Assembly (NCBI RefSeq): GCF_003950295.1
Contig: NZ_RHNP01000003.1
Location: 1 to 64,000, forward strand
Reading direction: 5' to 3'
DNA: 64,000 bases
Source: Loigolactobacillus iwatensis
Lineage (GTDB): Bacteria; Bacillota; Bacilli; Lactobacillales; Lactobacillaceae
Positions within the stretch are counted from its first letter, which is position 1. Every line of letters starts with the position of its first letter. Below, piece after piece: positions 18,328 to 28,112 of the stretch. Position numbers and translations under genes: made by a program. A model generated the notes under the pieces. That model made no database searches and was not told where the DNA came from. It saw only the letters and a program-made list of their open reading frames with translations.

Positions 18328-19320
18328 TTAAAAGTTTTCTTCGTAAAATTTATATTTGTTGTTGATTTCGGTGGTAGGTGCGTCCATGACGTGCTCATAG
18401 CCGGCATCATCAATTAAAAAATGTTTCCGGACCGCGGTCTGCAGCTGAATACGCAGCTTAGCGTTTTGCTGCAGTTCTTTTGGTAGCGGGGTTGTCTGAA
18501 TTTCAAAACGTTCTAAGTAAGTGGGGACTAAAAGATTGAGAAAATCCTGATAAGTATCGGCGAAAACTTGTGCGTAGGCCTTATCCGCGTATTTTAGCTC
18601 CACGTTTTTGGACTTTTCATAATAATCAAAATCACTGAGATTTCGTTCGTTTTTAACTAAGTGCTGGGCGTCGTATTCGTGAGTTAGATAAGCGTCCCAG
18701 TCACGAAAAGCGTAGGCCGTCATCCGTGCCACTAGGTGTTGGCCTTTTTTGGTCACGTTTTTTCGTTTCATTTCGTGGTCGTTCGTCAAAAAGTAGGGCT
18801 GCGCCAATTGACGAATAACCAAGTCGTAAAATGTGTCCGGAATAATCTCCCGGGCGCTGTCAGCATCATACAAAGGGCCAGTACCAGTGTGTGTTGGCAA
18901 CTTTTGCAGATCGCGGCGGGTTGAATTAACCGCGAAAATTAAATCTTCAATATCAGTATCAATCGCGGTCGTTCGACTGATTACTTGCAAAACGTGCGTG
19001 TAAAGGCGAATTAAATCGTTAACTTCCGTTTTTTGATTAGCGTAAACAAACGTTTGTTGTTCATATTTTCGCGTTTCCCGTTCCATTTGTTCCTCTAAAG
19101 CGACCGCCATTCGTTCAATTTTAACGGGCAGTACTGGTTGATCAAAGGACTCCGCCGCAACGGTGTGAACAGCGCTGCGCAATTGGGGCCGCATTTCAAC
19201 AAAATCTGGGAAATCAAAGACATTTTGAAATTCAGCCTTTGGTGGTGTTTGTTCTGCTGCTTTAGTTTTATCAGGTGATTCACCCACTAACGCTGAGTGA
19301 TCAATGTGAAAATGTGCCAT
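18328..19320 (-). CDS. Hypothetical protein (330 aa), first of a two-gene operon
   Basis: Not recognised. Predicted soluble and highly charged, helical in the middle (about residues 70-130), no signal peptide. It begins MAHFHIDHSALVGES and ends INNKYKFYEENF. AGGAGG stands six bases before the ATG. A TATAAT on the minus strand (about 19370-19375) may be its -10 box. Conserved pairing with the following 132-residue gene would be the main clue to function. It could belong to a phage remnant or a secreted-substrate chaperone system, but nothing in the sequence shows this. Confidence 0.65.
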   Translation of the reverse strand: MAHFHIDHSALVGESPDKTKAAEQTPPKAEFQNVFDFPDFVEMRPQLRSAVHTVAAESFDQPVLPVKIERMAVALEEQMERETRKYEQQTFVYANQKTEVNDLIRLYTHVLQVISRTTAIDTDIEDLIFAVNSTRRDLQKLPTHTGTGPLYDADSAREIIPDTFYDLVIRQLAQPYFLTNDHEMKRKNVTKKGQHLVARMTAYAFRDWDAYLTHEYDAQHLVKNERNLSDFDYYEKSKNVELKYADKAYAQVFADTYQDFLNLLVPTYLERFEIQTTPLPKELQQNAKLRIQLQTAVRKHFLIDDAGYEHVMDAPTTEINNKYKFYEENF

Positions 19321-19341
19321 GGTATACCTCCTAAAAATATC

Positions 19342-19366
19342 GAGTGTCCAAAAAGGCGTTCAGGCT
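19342..19366 (+). repeat. Palindromic repeat, left-end remnant
   Basis: Only GAGTGTCCAAAAAGGCGTTC and a few bases remain, directly upstream of the RBS of the minus-strand 330-residue gene. Confidence 0.5.
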
Positions 19367-19478
19367 AACTAATTATATGTGAAATACGCATAAAAGTTCT
19401 GAACTATCTAAGAATAGTCTTACATATAATATACAAGTTTAATTGCCAGAAGAGTATGGGTGAAAGACCTAATTATTA

Positions 19479-19702
19479 AGAGTGCTTGAAAAGACGGTTA
19501 GATTCTGAGGATTAGCCTAAGTAGGCGCTTTGGCCGTGCAGCGGCCGAAGTGACTGCTGTAGCTACTATTCCGCAATTGAGGATTATTAGCACAGTTCGC
19601 TAATAATCTTGATGCTTCATACGTTGTCCATTCAACTAAGGCGAAATACGCCAAGTTGAAACATGGCAACCGCAGGAATCTGCCTTTTCAATCACGTTTC
19701 CA
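19479..19702 (+). repeat. Palindromic repeat, long form
   Basis: About 224 bp. Left AGAGTGCTTGAAAAGACGG, right CCTTTTCAATCACGTTTCC; the single-base changes in the two ends do not match one another. It contains the GGCCGTGCAGCGGCC hairpin, GATTATTAGC...GCTAATAATC, and TTCAACT...AGTTGAA stems. Confidence 0.85.
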
Positions 19703-19708
19703 CAAATT

Positions 19709-19872
19709 AGAGTGTCTCAAAAAGCGCCCAGGTTCCGAGCATTACTGACGATGTCGATCGGACTAGGATGAACCAAAGTCCGAATCGCAGCCTAGCTTGC
19801 CGAATTATTCGCGCAGCGGATAATTTGGTGAGCGTAGCTAAGCACAGGAATCTGTTTTTTTAGACACGTTTA
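19709..19872 (+). repeat. Palindromic repeat, medium form
   Basis: 164 bp. AGAGTGTCTCAAAAAGCGCC to TTTTTTAGACACGTTT. It carries the GGACT-hairpin module and inner arms CCGAATTATTCGC / GCGGATAATTTGG. The 19873-20060 stretch after it shows only A+T-rich sequence before the phosphoketolase promoter. Confidence 0.85.
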
Positions 19873-20064
19873 AGCCAAAAATAGAAAAAAACAATCTCCC
19901 AAACGTAATCCAAGACACCTCAACTCAATAAAGCCGCAAAACACCAAACAATTAAACAAAATTCTTTGCATTTATTTGCAAATGTAAATTAGTGCAAAAC
20001 TTGATTTTTAGCTGTTCTAAGGCGGTTGACATTAAATGCTAGCCTAAATAATCGAAAAAGTCGC

Positions 20065-20092
20065 TTGACTTGCCAATAGAAAACGATATCAT
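20065..20092 (+). promoter_or_regulatory. Phosphoketolase promoter with overlapping cre-like site
   Basis: TTGACT (20065-20070), 16 bp, TATCAT (20087-20092). A catabolite-responsive-element-like site, TAGAAAACGATATCA (20077-20091), has one mismatch to WTGNAANCGNWNNCW and covers the spacer and -10. This predicts repression by CcpA during growth on preferred sugars. Confidence 0.7.
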
Positions 20093-20143
20093 AGGGAGTG
20101 TAAAAAAGATATAAGCATATAAATGCAAAGGGGAATGCCAATT

Positions 20144-22531
20144 ATGGATCAAACAGTAGAAAAGACAACAGACTATTCATCTAAAGACTATTTGGCAAAA
20201 GTTGACGCGTACTGGCGTGCCGCTGATTATTTATCAGTTGGTCAGTTATATTTAAAGGATAATCCGTTATTAAAACGTACATTGAAGGCATCAGACGTTA
20301 AAGTTCATCCAATCGGCCATTGGGGCACCATTGCCGGCCAGAACTTTATTTATGCTCATTTAAACCGGGTCATTAATAAGTACAACTTAAATATGTTCTA
20401 CATTGAAGGCCCCGGTCATGGTGGCCAAGTCATGGTTTCTAATTCCTACTTAGATGGTAGCTATACTGAAACTTATCCAAAAATTACGCAAGATGAATCT
20501 GGGATGCAAAAATTGTTCAAACAATTTTCATTCCCAGGTGGTGTTGCTTCTCACGCTGATCCTAAGACACCTGGCTCCATCCATGAAGGTGGCGAACTTG
20601 GCTACTCAATCTTACATGGTGCCGGTGCTATTCTCGACAACCCTGGTTTGATTTCAGCCGTTGTTGTTGGTGATGGTGAATCTGAAACTGGCCCATTAGC
20701 AACTTCTTGGCAAGTTAATAAGTTTATCAACCCAATCACTGACGGAACTGTTTTACCAATCTTGAACTTAAATGGTTTCAAGATTTCTAACCCAACCATT
20801 CTTTCACGTGAATCACACGAAGAATTAGAAGATTACTTTAAGGGCTTAGGCTGGGATCCTCATTTTGTTGAAGGTGACGATCCTGCCAAAATGCACCCAT
20901 TAATGGCTAAAACTTTGGATACTGTTGTTGAAGAAATCGCAGCTATTCGCAAGAACGCTAAAGACAACAACGATACAACTCGTCCAGCTTGGCCAATGAT
21001 CGTATTCCGTGCACCAAAAGGCTGGGGCGGACCTAAAGAATGGGACGGGGAACCAATTGAAGGCTCATTCCGTGCCCATCAGATTCCGATTCCGGTTGAC
21101 CAATTACACATGGAACACGCTGACGATTTAGTTGCTTGGTTAAAATCATACAAACCTGATGAATTATTTGATGAAAACGGCGACTTAAAGCCAGAAATCA
21201 AAGAAATTATTCCTAAGGGCCAGCACAGAATGGCAATGAACCCCGTAACAAACGGTGGTGCTTTGACCAAAGACCTTATTTTGCCAAACATTCAAGACTA
21301 TGCCTTAGACAACACTGAACATGGTGGTGCGATGGCACAAGATATGACTGAACTTGGCAAATATATCCGTGATGTTGTCAAATTAAACGATAAGAATAAG
21401 AACTTCCGTGGCTTTGGCCCAGATGAAACTTTATCAAATCGTTTGAACTCAGTCTTTGAAGCCACTAAACGTCAATGGTTGGAACCAATCAACGAACCTA
21501 ATGATGCTTTATTAGCACCAAATGGCCGGATCATTGACTCAATGCTTTCTGAACATATGGATGAAGGCTTGTTAGAAGCTTATACGTTAACTGGTCGTCA
21601 TGGCTTCTTTGCCAGCTACGAATCCTTCTTACGAGTTGTCGATTCAATGTTGACTCAGCACTTCAAATGGTTGCGTAACGCCCACGAAGAAGCTGAATGG
21701 CGTCGTGATGTTCCTTCATTGAACATCATTGCTTCATCAACTGCCTTCCAGCAAGACCACAATGGTTATTCACATCAGGACCCTGGTGTCATTACTCATT
21801 TGGCTGAAAAGAAGACGAAGTACATCCGTGAGTATTTACCAGCTGATGCTAATACTTTAATTGCGACTTTCGACAAAGTTTTGCAAAGCCGTCAGGTGAT
21901 TAATTTAATCGTTGCCAGCAAGCATCCACGACCACAATGGTTTACGATGGCTGAAGCTAAGCAATTGGTTAAAAATGGCTTGAGCATTATCGACTGGGCA
22001 AGCACGGATGATGGCGTTGAACCAGACGTTGTTTTCGCCGCTGCTGGTTCAGAACCAACACTTGAAAGCTTAGCCGCAATTTCAATCTTGCATGATCGTT
22101 TACCAGACCTTAAAGTTCGCTTCGTTAACGTTGTTGATCTTTTACGCTTGAAGAAGAACGATCCACGGGGACTTAGCGACAAAGAATTCGACATGTACTT
22201 CACTAAGGACAAACCAGTTATCTTTGCTTATCATGGCTACGATGACCTAATCAAAGATATCTTCTTCGATCGTCACAATCACAACCTTCACGTACACGGT
22301 TACCGTGAAGAAGGGGACATCACAACGCCATTTGACATGCGTGTTCGTAACGGCCTTGATCGTTTTGACATTGCCAAAGAAGCTATTCTTGATGTACCTG
22401 AATTCACTGAAAAAGGTGCTGAAATCGTTCAAGAAATGGATGACGAAATTCAGAAACACAACGAATTTATTCGTGAAGAAGGTACTGATTTACCAGAAGT
22501 TGACGACTGGGAATGGAAACCTTTGAAATAA
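20144..22531 (+). CDS. xfp: Xylulose-5-P / fructose-6-P phosphoketolase
   Basis: A 795-residue TPP enzyme splitting xylulose-5-P (and possibly fructose-6-P) with phosphate into acetyl-P and glyceraldehyde-3-P (or erythrose-4-P). Family landmarks: [14 protein letters not shown] (about 48-61), [35 protein letters not shown] (TPP/Mg), [29 protein letters not shown] and FAYHGY. Full length. AAAGGGGA directly abuts ATG 20135, so the ATG at 20144 is the better start. The enzyme fits as the sink for xylulose-5-P made by the polyol operon at 33.5-37.9 kb. A repeat follows the stop within 2 bp. Confidence 0.96.
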   Translation: MDQTVEKTTDYSSKDYLAKVDAYWRAADYLSVGQLYLKDNPLLKRTLKASDVKVHPIGHWGTIAGQNFIYAHLNRVINKYNLNMFYIEGPGHGGQVMVSNSYLDGSYTETYPKITQDESGMQKLFKQFSFPGGVASHADPKTPGSIHEGGELGYSILHGAGAILDNPGLISAVVVGDGESETGPLATSWQVNKFINPITDGTVLPILNLNGFKISNPTILSRESHEELEDYFKGLGWDPHFVEGDDPAKMHPLMAKTLDTVVEEIAAIRKNAKDNNDTTRPAWPMIVFRAPKGWGGPKEWDGEPIEGSFRAHQIPIPVDQLHMEHADDLVAWLKSYKPDELFDENGDLKPEIKEIIPKGQHRMAMNPVTNGGALTKDLILPNIQDYALDNTEHGGAMAQDMTELGKYIRDVVKLNDKNKNFRGFGPDETLSNRLNSVFEATKRQWLEPINEPNDALLAPNGRIIDSMLSEHMDEGLLEAYTLTGRHGFFASYESFLRVVDSMLTQHFKWLRNAHEEAEWRRDVPSLNIIASSTAFQQDHNGYSHQDPGVITHLAEKKTKYIREYLPADANTLIATFDKVLQSRQVINLIVASKHPRPQWFTMAEAKQLVKNGLSIIDWASTDDGVEPDVVFAAAGSEPTLESLAAISILHDRLPDLKVRFVNVVDLLRLKKNDPRGLSDKEFDMYFTKDKPVIFAYHGYDDLIKDIFFDRHNHNLHVHGYREEGDITTPFDMRVRNGLDRFDIAKEAILDVPEFTEKGAEIVQEMDDEIQKHNEFIREEGTDLPEVDDWEWKPLK

Positions 22532-22532
22532 G

Positions 22533-22652
22533 GAAGTGCGTTTTAAAAAGGCGCTTAGATTCTGAGCATTAGCCTAGCTCGCCGAATGATTCGCGCAGCG
22601 GATCGTTTGGTGAACGTAGCTAAGCGCAGGAATCTGCCTTTTTAAACACGAC
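22533..22652 (+). repeat. Palindromic repeat, short form, after phosphoketolase
   Basis: GGAAGTGCGTTTTAAAAAGGCG to GCCTTTTTAAACACG, starting 1-2 bp after the stop codon. Both ends changed to TTTAAAAAGGC / GCCTTTTTAAA, a matched change. Inner arms CCGAATGATTCGC / GCGGATCGTTTGG. Confidence 0.85.
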
Positions 22653-22680
22653 TACAATGCTTAATCGTTAAATATAAAAG

Positions 22681-22719
22681 ATACCCCCAAGGCTGGAAAT
22701 GGCTTTGGAGGTATTTTTG
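22681..22719 (+). terminator. Intrinsic terminator downstream of phosphoketolase
   Basis: Stem ATACCCCCAAGGC / GCTTTGGAGGTAT with one mismatch, then TTTTTG. It stands just after the repeat, so the gene appears to have two 3' hairpins. Confidence 0.8.
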
Positions 22720-22878
22720 TGTTGGTTTCAATAGTGCTGTTTACCCATTTGAGTATATAATCGAAAAACGTTAAATTCGCCTGATACAAAGCCTAATATA
22801 AACGCCAATCCAACCCTTATCTTATAGTTTACTTTTTCCATGATCTATCGCACAATAGCAGTCAAAGAGGTGGTTGCA

Positions 22879-23106
22879 ATGGCAGTAATTAGGGTTCAGG
22901 TCGATGCAGCGGAGAAGGAATGGCTGCAGTATCTGGCAGGTTTTCACGGTGTTAGTCTTTCAGATTTAATAAAGGAATATTCAATTGCCCAACTTGAAGA
23001 TGAATACGACAGGCAAACCGCTGCCATTGCGATGAAGCGTTGGCGTGAGGATGGTAGGAAAACTGTTTCGATGCAGGAAATCTTGGCCAAATTTGGTGGT
23101 TTATAG
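22879..23106 (+). CDS. RelB/DUF6290-like ribbon-helix-helix antitoxin
   Basis: A 75-residue protein with a short beta-strand (MAVIRVQVDA) and two helices typical of RHH DNA-binding proteins (GVSLSDLIKEY), then a charged C-terminal helix that would bind a toxin. ATG at 22879 with AGAGGTGG upstream. No toxin gene follows before the terminator at 23148, so it is a solitary antitoxin or a plain regulator. Confidence 0.7.
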   Translation: MAVIRVQVDAAEKEWLQYLAGFHGVSLSDLIKEYSIAQLEDEYDRQTAAIAMKRWREDGRKTVSMQEILAKFGGL

Positions 23107-23147
23107 TGGGCCATTGAATCACTAACCAGTTCTTATCTAAATCACAA

Positions 23148-23190
23148 AAAAACAACCAGCTAACGGCGTAAACCGTGGCTGGTTGTTTAG
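23148..23190. terminator. Bidirectional terminator
   Basis: Stem AAACAACCAGC / GCTGGTTGTTT with A7 before it, lying between the convergent RHH gene (plus) and the 62-residue gene (minus). Confidence 0.85.
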
Positions 23191-23199
23191 GTTAACAAA

Positions 23200-23388
23200 T
23201 CAATTGACTGTCTTCGTACAATCAACGTTGAAGATAGCGTGTGGTGGTAGTTTTTCCAGATCACTTAACCGATGCAGGCAGACTGTGTAACAGTGGCTAG
23301 AGCTTTCAAATATTCGGACAGTAACGTTAGTGAATTCGCCTAGATCAGTTAAGTAGTGTTTGAGGCCGTTAAAGCTAAAGCTGCGCAT
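23200..23388 (-). CDS. Small conserved protein (62 aa), paralogue of 52837-53037
   Basis: Function unknown. GLKHYLTDLGEF, then NVTVRIFESSSHCYTVCLHR, then HAIFNVDC match the product of 52837-53037 almost position for position. That conservation supports a real gene. AGGAAG lies eight bases before the ATG. The predicted alpha-beta-beta layout has no signal or membrane segment. It faces a shared terminator. Confidence 0.7.
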   Translation of the reverse strand: MRSFSFNGLKHYLTDLGEFTNVTVRIFESSSHCYTVCLHRLSDLEKLPPHAIFNVDCTKTVN

Positions 23389-23510
23389 GTTAAGGACTTC
23401 CTATCTAAGTGTTAGGAAAAATTCGGAAGTTGCCTAGCCTAATATGTTTAACCTAAAAAGGCTAGGTCGCGTTAAAAATACTTTTATTATTTTCCTGACC
23501 AGTTTATTGT

Positions 23511-23557
23511 AAACGTGTTTGAAAAGGCAGAAATCCAAACGTTTTTCCAAACACTCC
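23511..23557 (-). repeat. Minimal palindromic repeat (ends only)
   Basis: A 47-bp copy with only the two terminal arms: AACGTGTTTGAAAAGGCAG and CGTTTTTCCAAACACTC, the core being deleted. It ends immediately at the stop codon (23558-23560) of the minus-strand esterase gene. Confidence 0.8.
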
Positions 23558-24391
23558 CTAGAAATCAACACGTGTTAAATCAAATTGTTCATCCAGCCAA
23601 CTTGTGGCCAGTTCAAACCAATTAGCGGCACGTGGCTCAATATCTTCAGGATGATTGAAGCGGGAGGTTTCAATCGTACTTAGCACTAATCCGTGCTTAC
23701 CTTTGGTGAACGTATGATAATCAAAGGGAACGTGCTGATCGGCCAGTGCTTCAGCGTAAACGAGACCATTTTTTACGGGAACGACAGCGTCAGAATAGGT
23801 ATTCCAAATGAAGGTTGGCGGTGTTGTCGCGGTCACTAATTTTTGGGTTGCCCAGTATTGGCGCTCTGGGCAGATTGCTAGTGCTTCCGTATCAGTTTTT
23901 GGAAAGCCCATTGCCAGATCAATGACAGGATAACCTAATATCTGTGCGGCGGGGCGTAGGTCGTCAGTTTTAAATTGATGAGCAGTTAGATAATCCTTGT
24001 CGTTGCTTAATGCATTCATTAAGGTCACAATATGTGCGCCTGCTGAAAGGCCCAAGGTAACCAATTTATCTGGATCACCATTGATTGCGGCCGCGTGTTC
24101 TTTTACATATTGAATTGCAGTTAGGCCAATGTCAATTGCGTTGGGATAAATTGGACCTTGGTCTAGCAGATTATATTGGACAACGGCGGCCTGATAACCT
24201 TGTGCATTAAGTGCCAGGGCGACTGGCTCTCCTTCACGTTGAGTCATCTTTATAAAAGCGCTACCAGAAAAAATTAAAACAATCGGCCATTGCCGGGGAT
24301 CGTTGTCCTCGGCTAATTGCTCTTTCCAATAATAGTCCAGTGTGAATTTAAATTTAAGCGGTGTTTCTAATTCAACTGTTCCACACTTCAA
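23558..24391 (-). CDS. Alpha/beta-hydrolase esterase, paralogue A
   Basis: A 277-residue BD-FAE/acetyl-esterase-like hydrolase, last gene of the minus-strand operon. Nucleophile elbow GLSAGAH (about Ser115), acid in YSDAVVPV, histidine in KGKHGLVLS. The usual oxyanion glycines, which its neighbour keeps as FPGGGFAG, read FSGSAFIK here, so activity may be altered. TTG start with AAGGCGGG upstream, aligned with the neighbour's start. Position next to sialic-acid genes suggests removal of O-acetyl groups from imported sugar, but this is inference; a general short-chain esterase is equally possible. Confidence 0.82.
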   Translation of the reverse strand: MKCGTVELETPLKFKFTLDYYWKEQLAEDNDPRQWPIVLIFSGSAFIKMTQREGEPVALALNAQGYQAAVVQYNLLDQGPIYPNAIDIGLTAIQYVKEHAAAINGDPDKLVTLGLSAGAHIVTLMNALSNDKDYLTAHQFKTDDLRPAAQILGYPVIDLAMGFPKTDTEALAICPERQYWATQKLVTATTPPTFIWNTYSDAVVPVKNGLVYAEALADQHVPFDYHTFTKGKHGLVLSTIETSRFNHPEDIEPRAANWFELATSWLDEQFDLTRVDF

Positions 24392-24415
24392 TGATGCCCG
24401 CCTTCTTTCTACGGA

Positions 24416-24487
24416 AGTGGGACAAAAGTCGGTTTTGGATTTACTACATAACTTAAGCTAATCCAAAGGCCAATTTTTGTCCCGCTC
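24416..24487. terminator. Long hairpin between the two esterase genes
   Basis: GTGGGACAAAAGTCGG ... with the near-complement CCAATTTTTGTCCC, and inner TTTTGGATT / AATCCAAAG arms. It may be an attenuating terminator within the operon or an mRNA-processing hairpin. Confidence 0.6.
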
Positions 24488-24529
24488 TCTACTTTGGTAT
24501 TATGAGCAACAATTACTTACAAACTGTTC

Positions 24530-25366
24530 CTACAAGATAGTAGGATTTTCTGATTTAAAGCATTCCTTCAACCAATTTAGTGCCAATGGGAACCAGCCAG
24601 CCGCTTGTGGTTCAACGTCTTCAGGGTGAGTATAACGTGACGTTGCAACGTTGCTGAAGGCAAGCCCGTGGACACCTTGAGCATAGATATGGCTTTCAAA
24701 AGGAACTTTGTGTTCAATCAATGCTGTAATGTAGGCGGCAGTGTTGGCCACGGGAACTAGTTCATCAGTAGCAGTATGCCAAATGAAAGTGGGTGGGGTC
24801 TGCGCTGTAACTAATTTTTGGGCGTGCCATAAATGCTGGTCAGAACTAATTTGTTTTGCCACTGCCAAATCTTCGGGAAAGCCCATTGTCAAATCGATGA
24901 CTGGATAACTGAGGATTTGTGCTGCTGGCTGAATCGGTTGCTCTTTAAAATTATGGGCCTCTAAAAACTTTTGGTTGTTGCCTAATGCGTTCATAACGGA
25001 AACTAAATGCCCACCGGCTGAAAAGCCAACCGTAATAATTTTATTAGGATCGGCGTGCAATGCAGCTGCATTTTTCCGAACGTAATTGATGGTAGTCAAT
25101 CCGATCGTTGCCGCATTTGGGTAAAAAGGACCAGCCGCTAATAAATTATAGCGAACAACGATGGCTTGATAGCCCTTAGCCAGAAATGGCAAGGCGGCTA
25201 ATTCTTCTTCACGCTCGGAAATACCGGCAAAGCCACCGCCAGGGAAGATTAAGACTATTGGCCATTGCCGCTGATCAGGAAAATCAGTGAATTGTTGGCG
25301 GCAGTAAACTTTGATTGTGAATGCCAATTCCTGAGGCGTTTGTAAAGTTAATTTTTCAAATTTCAA
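24530..25366 (-). CDS. Alpha/beta-hydrolase esterase, paralogue B
   Basis: A 278-residue hydrolase about the same length as paralogue A and aligned throughout. It has an intact oxyanion motif IFPGGGFAG, nucleophile elbow GFSAGGH, acid in ATDELVPV and histidine in QGVHGLAFS. Likely a carbohydrate-type acetyl esterase acting in the cytoplasm (no signal peptide). ATG 25372 sits only three bases after AGGAGG; the TTG at 25366 has better spacing and aligns with the paralogue start. Co-directional with the symporter and antiporter. Confidence 0.85.
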   Translation of the reverse strand: MKFEKLTLQTPQELAFTIKVYCRQQFTDFPDQRQWPIVLIFPGGGFAGISEREEELAALPFLAKGYQAIVVRYNLLAAGPFYPNAATIGLTTINYVRKNAAALHADPNKIITVGFSAGGHLVSVMNALGNNQKFLEAHNFKEQPIQPAAQILSYPVIDLTMGFPEDLAVAKQISSDQHLWHAQKLVTAQTPPTFIWHTATDELVPVANTAAYITALIEHKVPFESHIYAQGVHGLAFSNVATSRYTHPEDVEPQAAGWFPLALNWLKECFKSENPTIL

Positions 25367-25397
25367 TAGCATCTGCCTCCTGAATATTACTTAGTAT

Positions 25398-26912
25398 CTA
25401 TCTATCCTGTTTTTTGACGTAGTCTTCGTTAATTGTTGCGGCGGTCAAACCAGTAACGTCTTTAGTGTGACTTGGCGTAAATAAACTAACAATATAACTG
25501 ATAACAAATGATGAGATAAACGCGACACAGGCAACAAGCAGTGAAGAAATATTCAACGAATCAACCCAGAACGATAAGATGACACTGATAATTAGGCCAG
25601 TTAGAACACCAACAGTATTCGCACGCTTTGTGAAAATACCCACGGCGAAAATGCCAGCAATTGGAACACCAAAGATACCAGTAACTGTTAAGAATAGATT
25701 CCAAGTACCTGAAGCATTACCTAATAATAGATAAATTGCAATACTTAGGCCTAACAAACCGGCAATGATAATGATAATCCGAGCCAAGGTAACATCTTTG
25801 ATTCCCTTCAGCTTATCGCTAAAGAAGCGCTGCTTGAAATCTGAAATGGCACAGGAAGAAATTGCGTTTAAACTTGAGGCGATCGTTGATTGAGCAGCGG
25901 CAAAGATACCAGCAATAACTAAACCGGCAATTCCTGCAGGCATTTGCGTAATAATGAAGTAAGGGACAATTGCACTGGTATTAAAGTTCTTTGGTAATGT
26001 ACCGGCGTGTTGGTAAAAACTGAACAGAATAGTACCCATACCGAAGAATAACGGAATTGTAATCAAGGCTAACCAACCATTAGTGTAGAGCGAACTTTTT
26101 GCTTCTTTTAAAGAGCCAGTTGTTTGATAACGCTGAACAACATCTTGGCTACCCGTATATTGATATAAGGTATTGAATATCTGGCCGGCTAAGATTAACG
26201 GCACAAACTTGGATAGATCATTGACGTTAAAGTCAGCTCCAGAAATAAATTTATGATGGATTGAGACATCCTGAACAACAGTTCCAAGACCACCATGAAT
26301 ATAAGCAATACCTAGGATACAGACTAACAAGGCACCACCTAAAAGTAAGAATCCTTGAATAACATCGCTCCAGATGACGCCTTCGATACCACCTAAGAAG
26401 GTGTAAAGGATACATAATCCCCCGATAGCGATAGCGATTACAATTGGATTAATATTGGAAACTGACGTGATGGCAATAATTGGTAAGTAAATGACAATTG
26501 CGATCCGACCAATATGGTAGAGCATGAATAGAATACTGCTAATAGCTCGCATTACGGGGCTAAAACGTTCTTCTAAATATTCATAGGCGGTAGTAACTTG
26601 TAATTTTCGAAAAAAAGGAACGTAATATTTAACTAATAAAGGAAGTATAATTAGAATAGAAAACGATCCGATTGCATAAGACCAATCTTGCAAGAAAGAC
26701 TGTTCTGGCGTAGACATAAAAGTAATAGCACTTAAAGTTGTGGCGTAAATACTGAAGCCAGCCGCCCAAGCAGGAATTTTACCCTCTGCCTTGAAAAAGG
26801 CATCTGTATTTTTACTAGCCTTCCGCGTGAAATACGCACCAACACTAAGCATAACTAATAGATATAAGACAAGCACAATCCAGTTTAACGTACCAAATCC
26901 AACTTTACTCAT
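25398..26912 (-). CDS. Sodium:solute symporter (SSS family), putative sialic-acid NanT type
   Basis: A 504-residue membrane protein with about 13 hydrophobic segments and SSS hallmarks (FGTLNWIVLVLYLLVMLSVG at the N-terminus; GGIEGVIWSDVIQG; AAQSTIASSLNAISSC with the Na+-site serines). It would import a solute with Na+. The neighbours are nanA, nanE, a ROK kinase and a Na+/H+ antiporter, so sialic acid is the best guess; SSS carriers also move other sugars and amino acids. ATG with GAGGTG five bases upstream. Confidence 0.85.
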   Translation of the reverse strand: MSKVGFGTLNWIVLVLYLLVMLSVGAYFTRKASKNTDAFFKAEGKIPAWAAGFSIYATTLSAITFMSTPEQSFLQDWSYAIGSFSILIILPLLVKYYVPFFRKLQVTTAYEYLEERFSPVMRAISSILFMLYHIGRIAIVIYLPIIAITSVSNINPIVIAIAIGGLCILYTFLGGIEGVIWSDVIQGFLLLGGALLVCILGIAYIHGGLGTVVQDVSIHHKFISGADFNVNDLSKFVPLILAGQIFNTLYQYTGSQDVVQRYQTTGSLKEAKSSLYTNGWLALITIPLFFGMGTILFSFYQHAGTLPKNFNTSAIVPYFIITQMPAGIAGLVIAGIFAAAQSTIASSLNAISSCAISDFKQRFFSDKLKGIKDVTLARIIIIIAGLLGLSIAIYLLLGNASGTWNLFLTVTGIFGVPIAGIFAVGIFTKRANTVGVLTGLIISVILSFWVDSLNISSLLVACVAFISSFVISYIVSLFTPSHTKDVTGLTAATINEDYVKKQDR

Positions 26913-26924
26913 AGTTTCACCTCA

Positions 26925-28112
26925 TTAAATTTTTACAGCGTTTTTGGTCGTACTTTTCTGATTATCCGACTGTTGAATAAATATTTTCAGGACAAATGGC
27001 GCAATAATTGTTGTGACAACGGTTACAATTATCATCGCGGTATAGTGATTTTGATCAATTAAATGGCTACTTAAGGCCACGTTTGCGACGACCAACGCCA
27101 TTTCACCACGGGAGATCATGCCGGCGCCGACAATGTTGGCAGCGGGCCAATCTAAGTGGAACAAACGTGCACCCAGCGCACCGCCGATTTGTTTGCCAAG
27201 AACGGCGATGACGATCAAAGAGATGATAAAAACCACGTCGTCTTGCATACCGGAAAAGCTGATGTTAAGGCCGATGCTGACAAAGAATACTGGAATGAAA
27301 ACTGCGTAACCAATCGGTTCAATTTTCAAGGCCAACTTGTCTTTAAACTTGGTTTCCGAAATGGCCAAGCCGGCAAAGTAGGCACCCAGCACATCGCTCA
27401 TGCCAAGGGCCACGGCAAGAGCCGCAAAGCCAAAGCATAAAATCAAGGCCGCCGTTGTTTCGTTTTCACTAGCAGTTAGTTTACTGAAAAATTGCAGAAA
27501 TCTAGGTACAAACCATTTGCCTAAAACAAACATTGCACCGAAGAATAGCAGCTTGGTGAGTAACATTAACGGCAATGATTGATTGCTGGTGGATGCGCCA
27601 CTACCAAAGAGCCCTACGCAAATACCCAACAAAATGACGCACATAATATCATCGGCTACGGCGGCGCCAAGTATAATGGCACCTTCACGACTGTTTAACC
27701 GGTGCATCTCCTTTAAAACTTGAACGGAGATGCTGACCGAAGTTGCACTCAGGACGAGGCCGATAAAAATTGCGGTTGTCCATTGAAAGTTAAAGCCAAA
27801 GACGCACAAGGCGGCAGCACTAGCAGTAGGGAAAATGACCCCTAAAGTGGCAACGGTGAGTGCAGGGCGCCAGTAACGCATCAATAGTCCAAGATCACCT
27901 TCCAGGCCGGCAATAAACATCAAGATGATGACGCCGAACTCGGAGAAATACTGAATGAAGGTGGTTGGTGCTAATAAATGTAGCACTGCTGGACCCGCCA
28001 AAACACCAACTAGTAGTTCACCGATCACACTAGGAAATTTAAGTAGATTGGAGACGTGCGCGCCTAATTTAGTTAGCAGTAAGATAATGACCAACTGCAT
28101 TAAATAAGTCAT
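26925..28112 (-). CDS. Cation:proton antiporter (CPA2, Kef/NapA type)
   Basis: A 395-residue monovalent-cation/H+ antiporter with about 12 membrane segments. GAAVADDIMCVILLG carries the paired aspartates expected for ion exchange, and SRGEMALVVANVAL is the late conserved segment. There is no C-terminal TrkA-N domain, unlike KefB/C. The start overlaps the stop of the upstream gene by four bases (ATGA). Next to a Na+-coupled symporter, it plausibly re-exports Na+ during solute uptake. Confidence 0.85.
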   Translation of the reverse strand: MTYLMQLVIILLLTKLGAHVSNLLKFPSVIGELLVGVLAGPAVLHLLAPTTFIQYFSEFGVIILMFIAGLEGDLGLLMRYWRPALTVATLGVIFPTASAAALCVFGFNFQWTTAIFIGLVLSATSVSISVQVLKEMHRLNSREGAIILGAAVADDIMCVILLGICVGLFGSGASTSNQSLPLMLLTKLLFFGAMFVLGKWFVPRFLQFFSKLTASENETTAALILCFGFAALAVALGMSDVLGAYFAGLAISETKFKDKLALKIEPIGYAVFIPVFFVSIGLNISFSGMQDDVVFIISLIVIAVLGKQIGGALGARLFHLDWPAANIVGAGMISRGEMALVVANVALSSHLIDQNHYTAMIIVTVVTTIIAPFVLKIFIQQSDNQKSTTKNAVKI

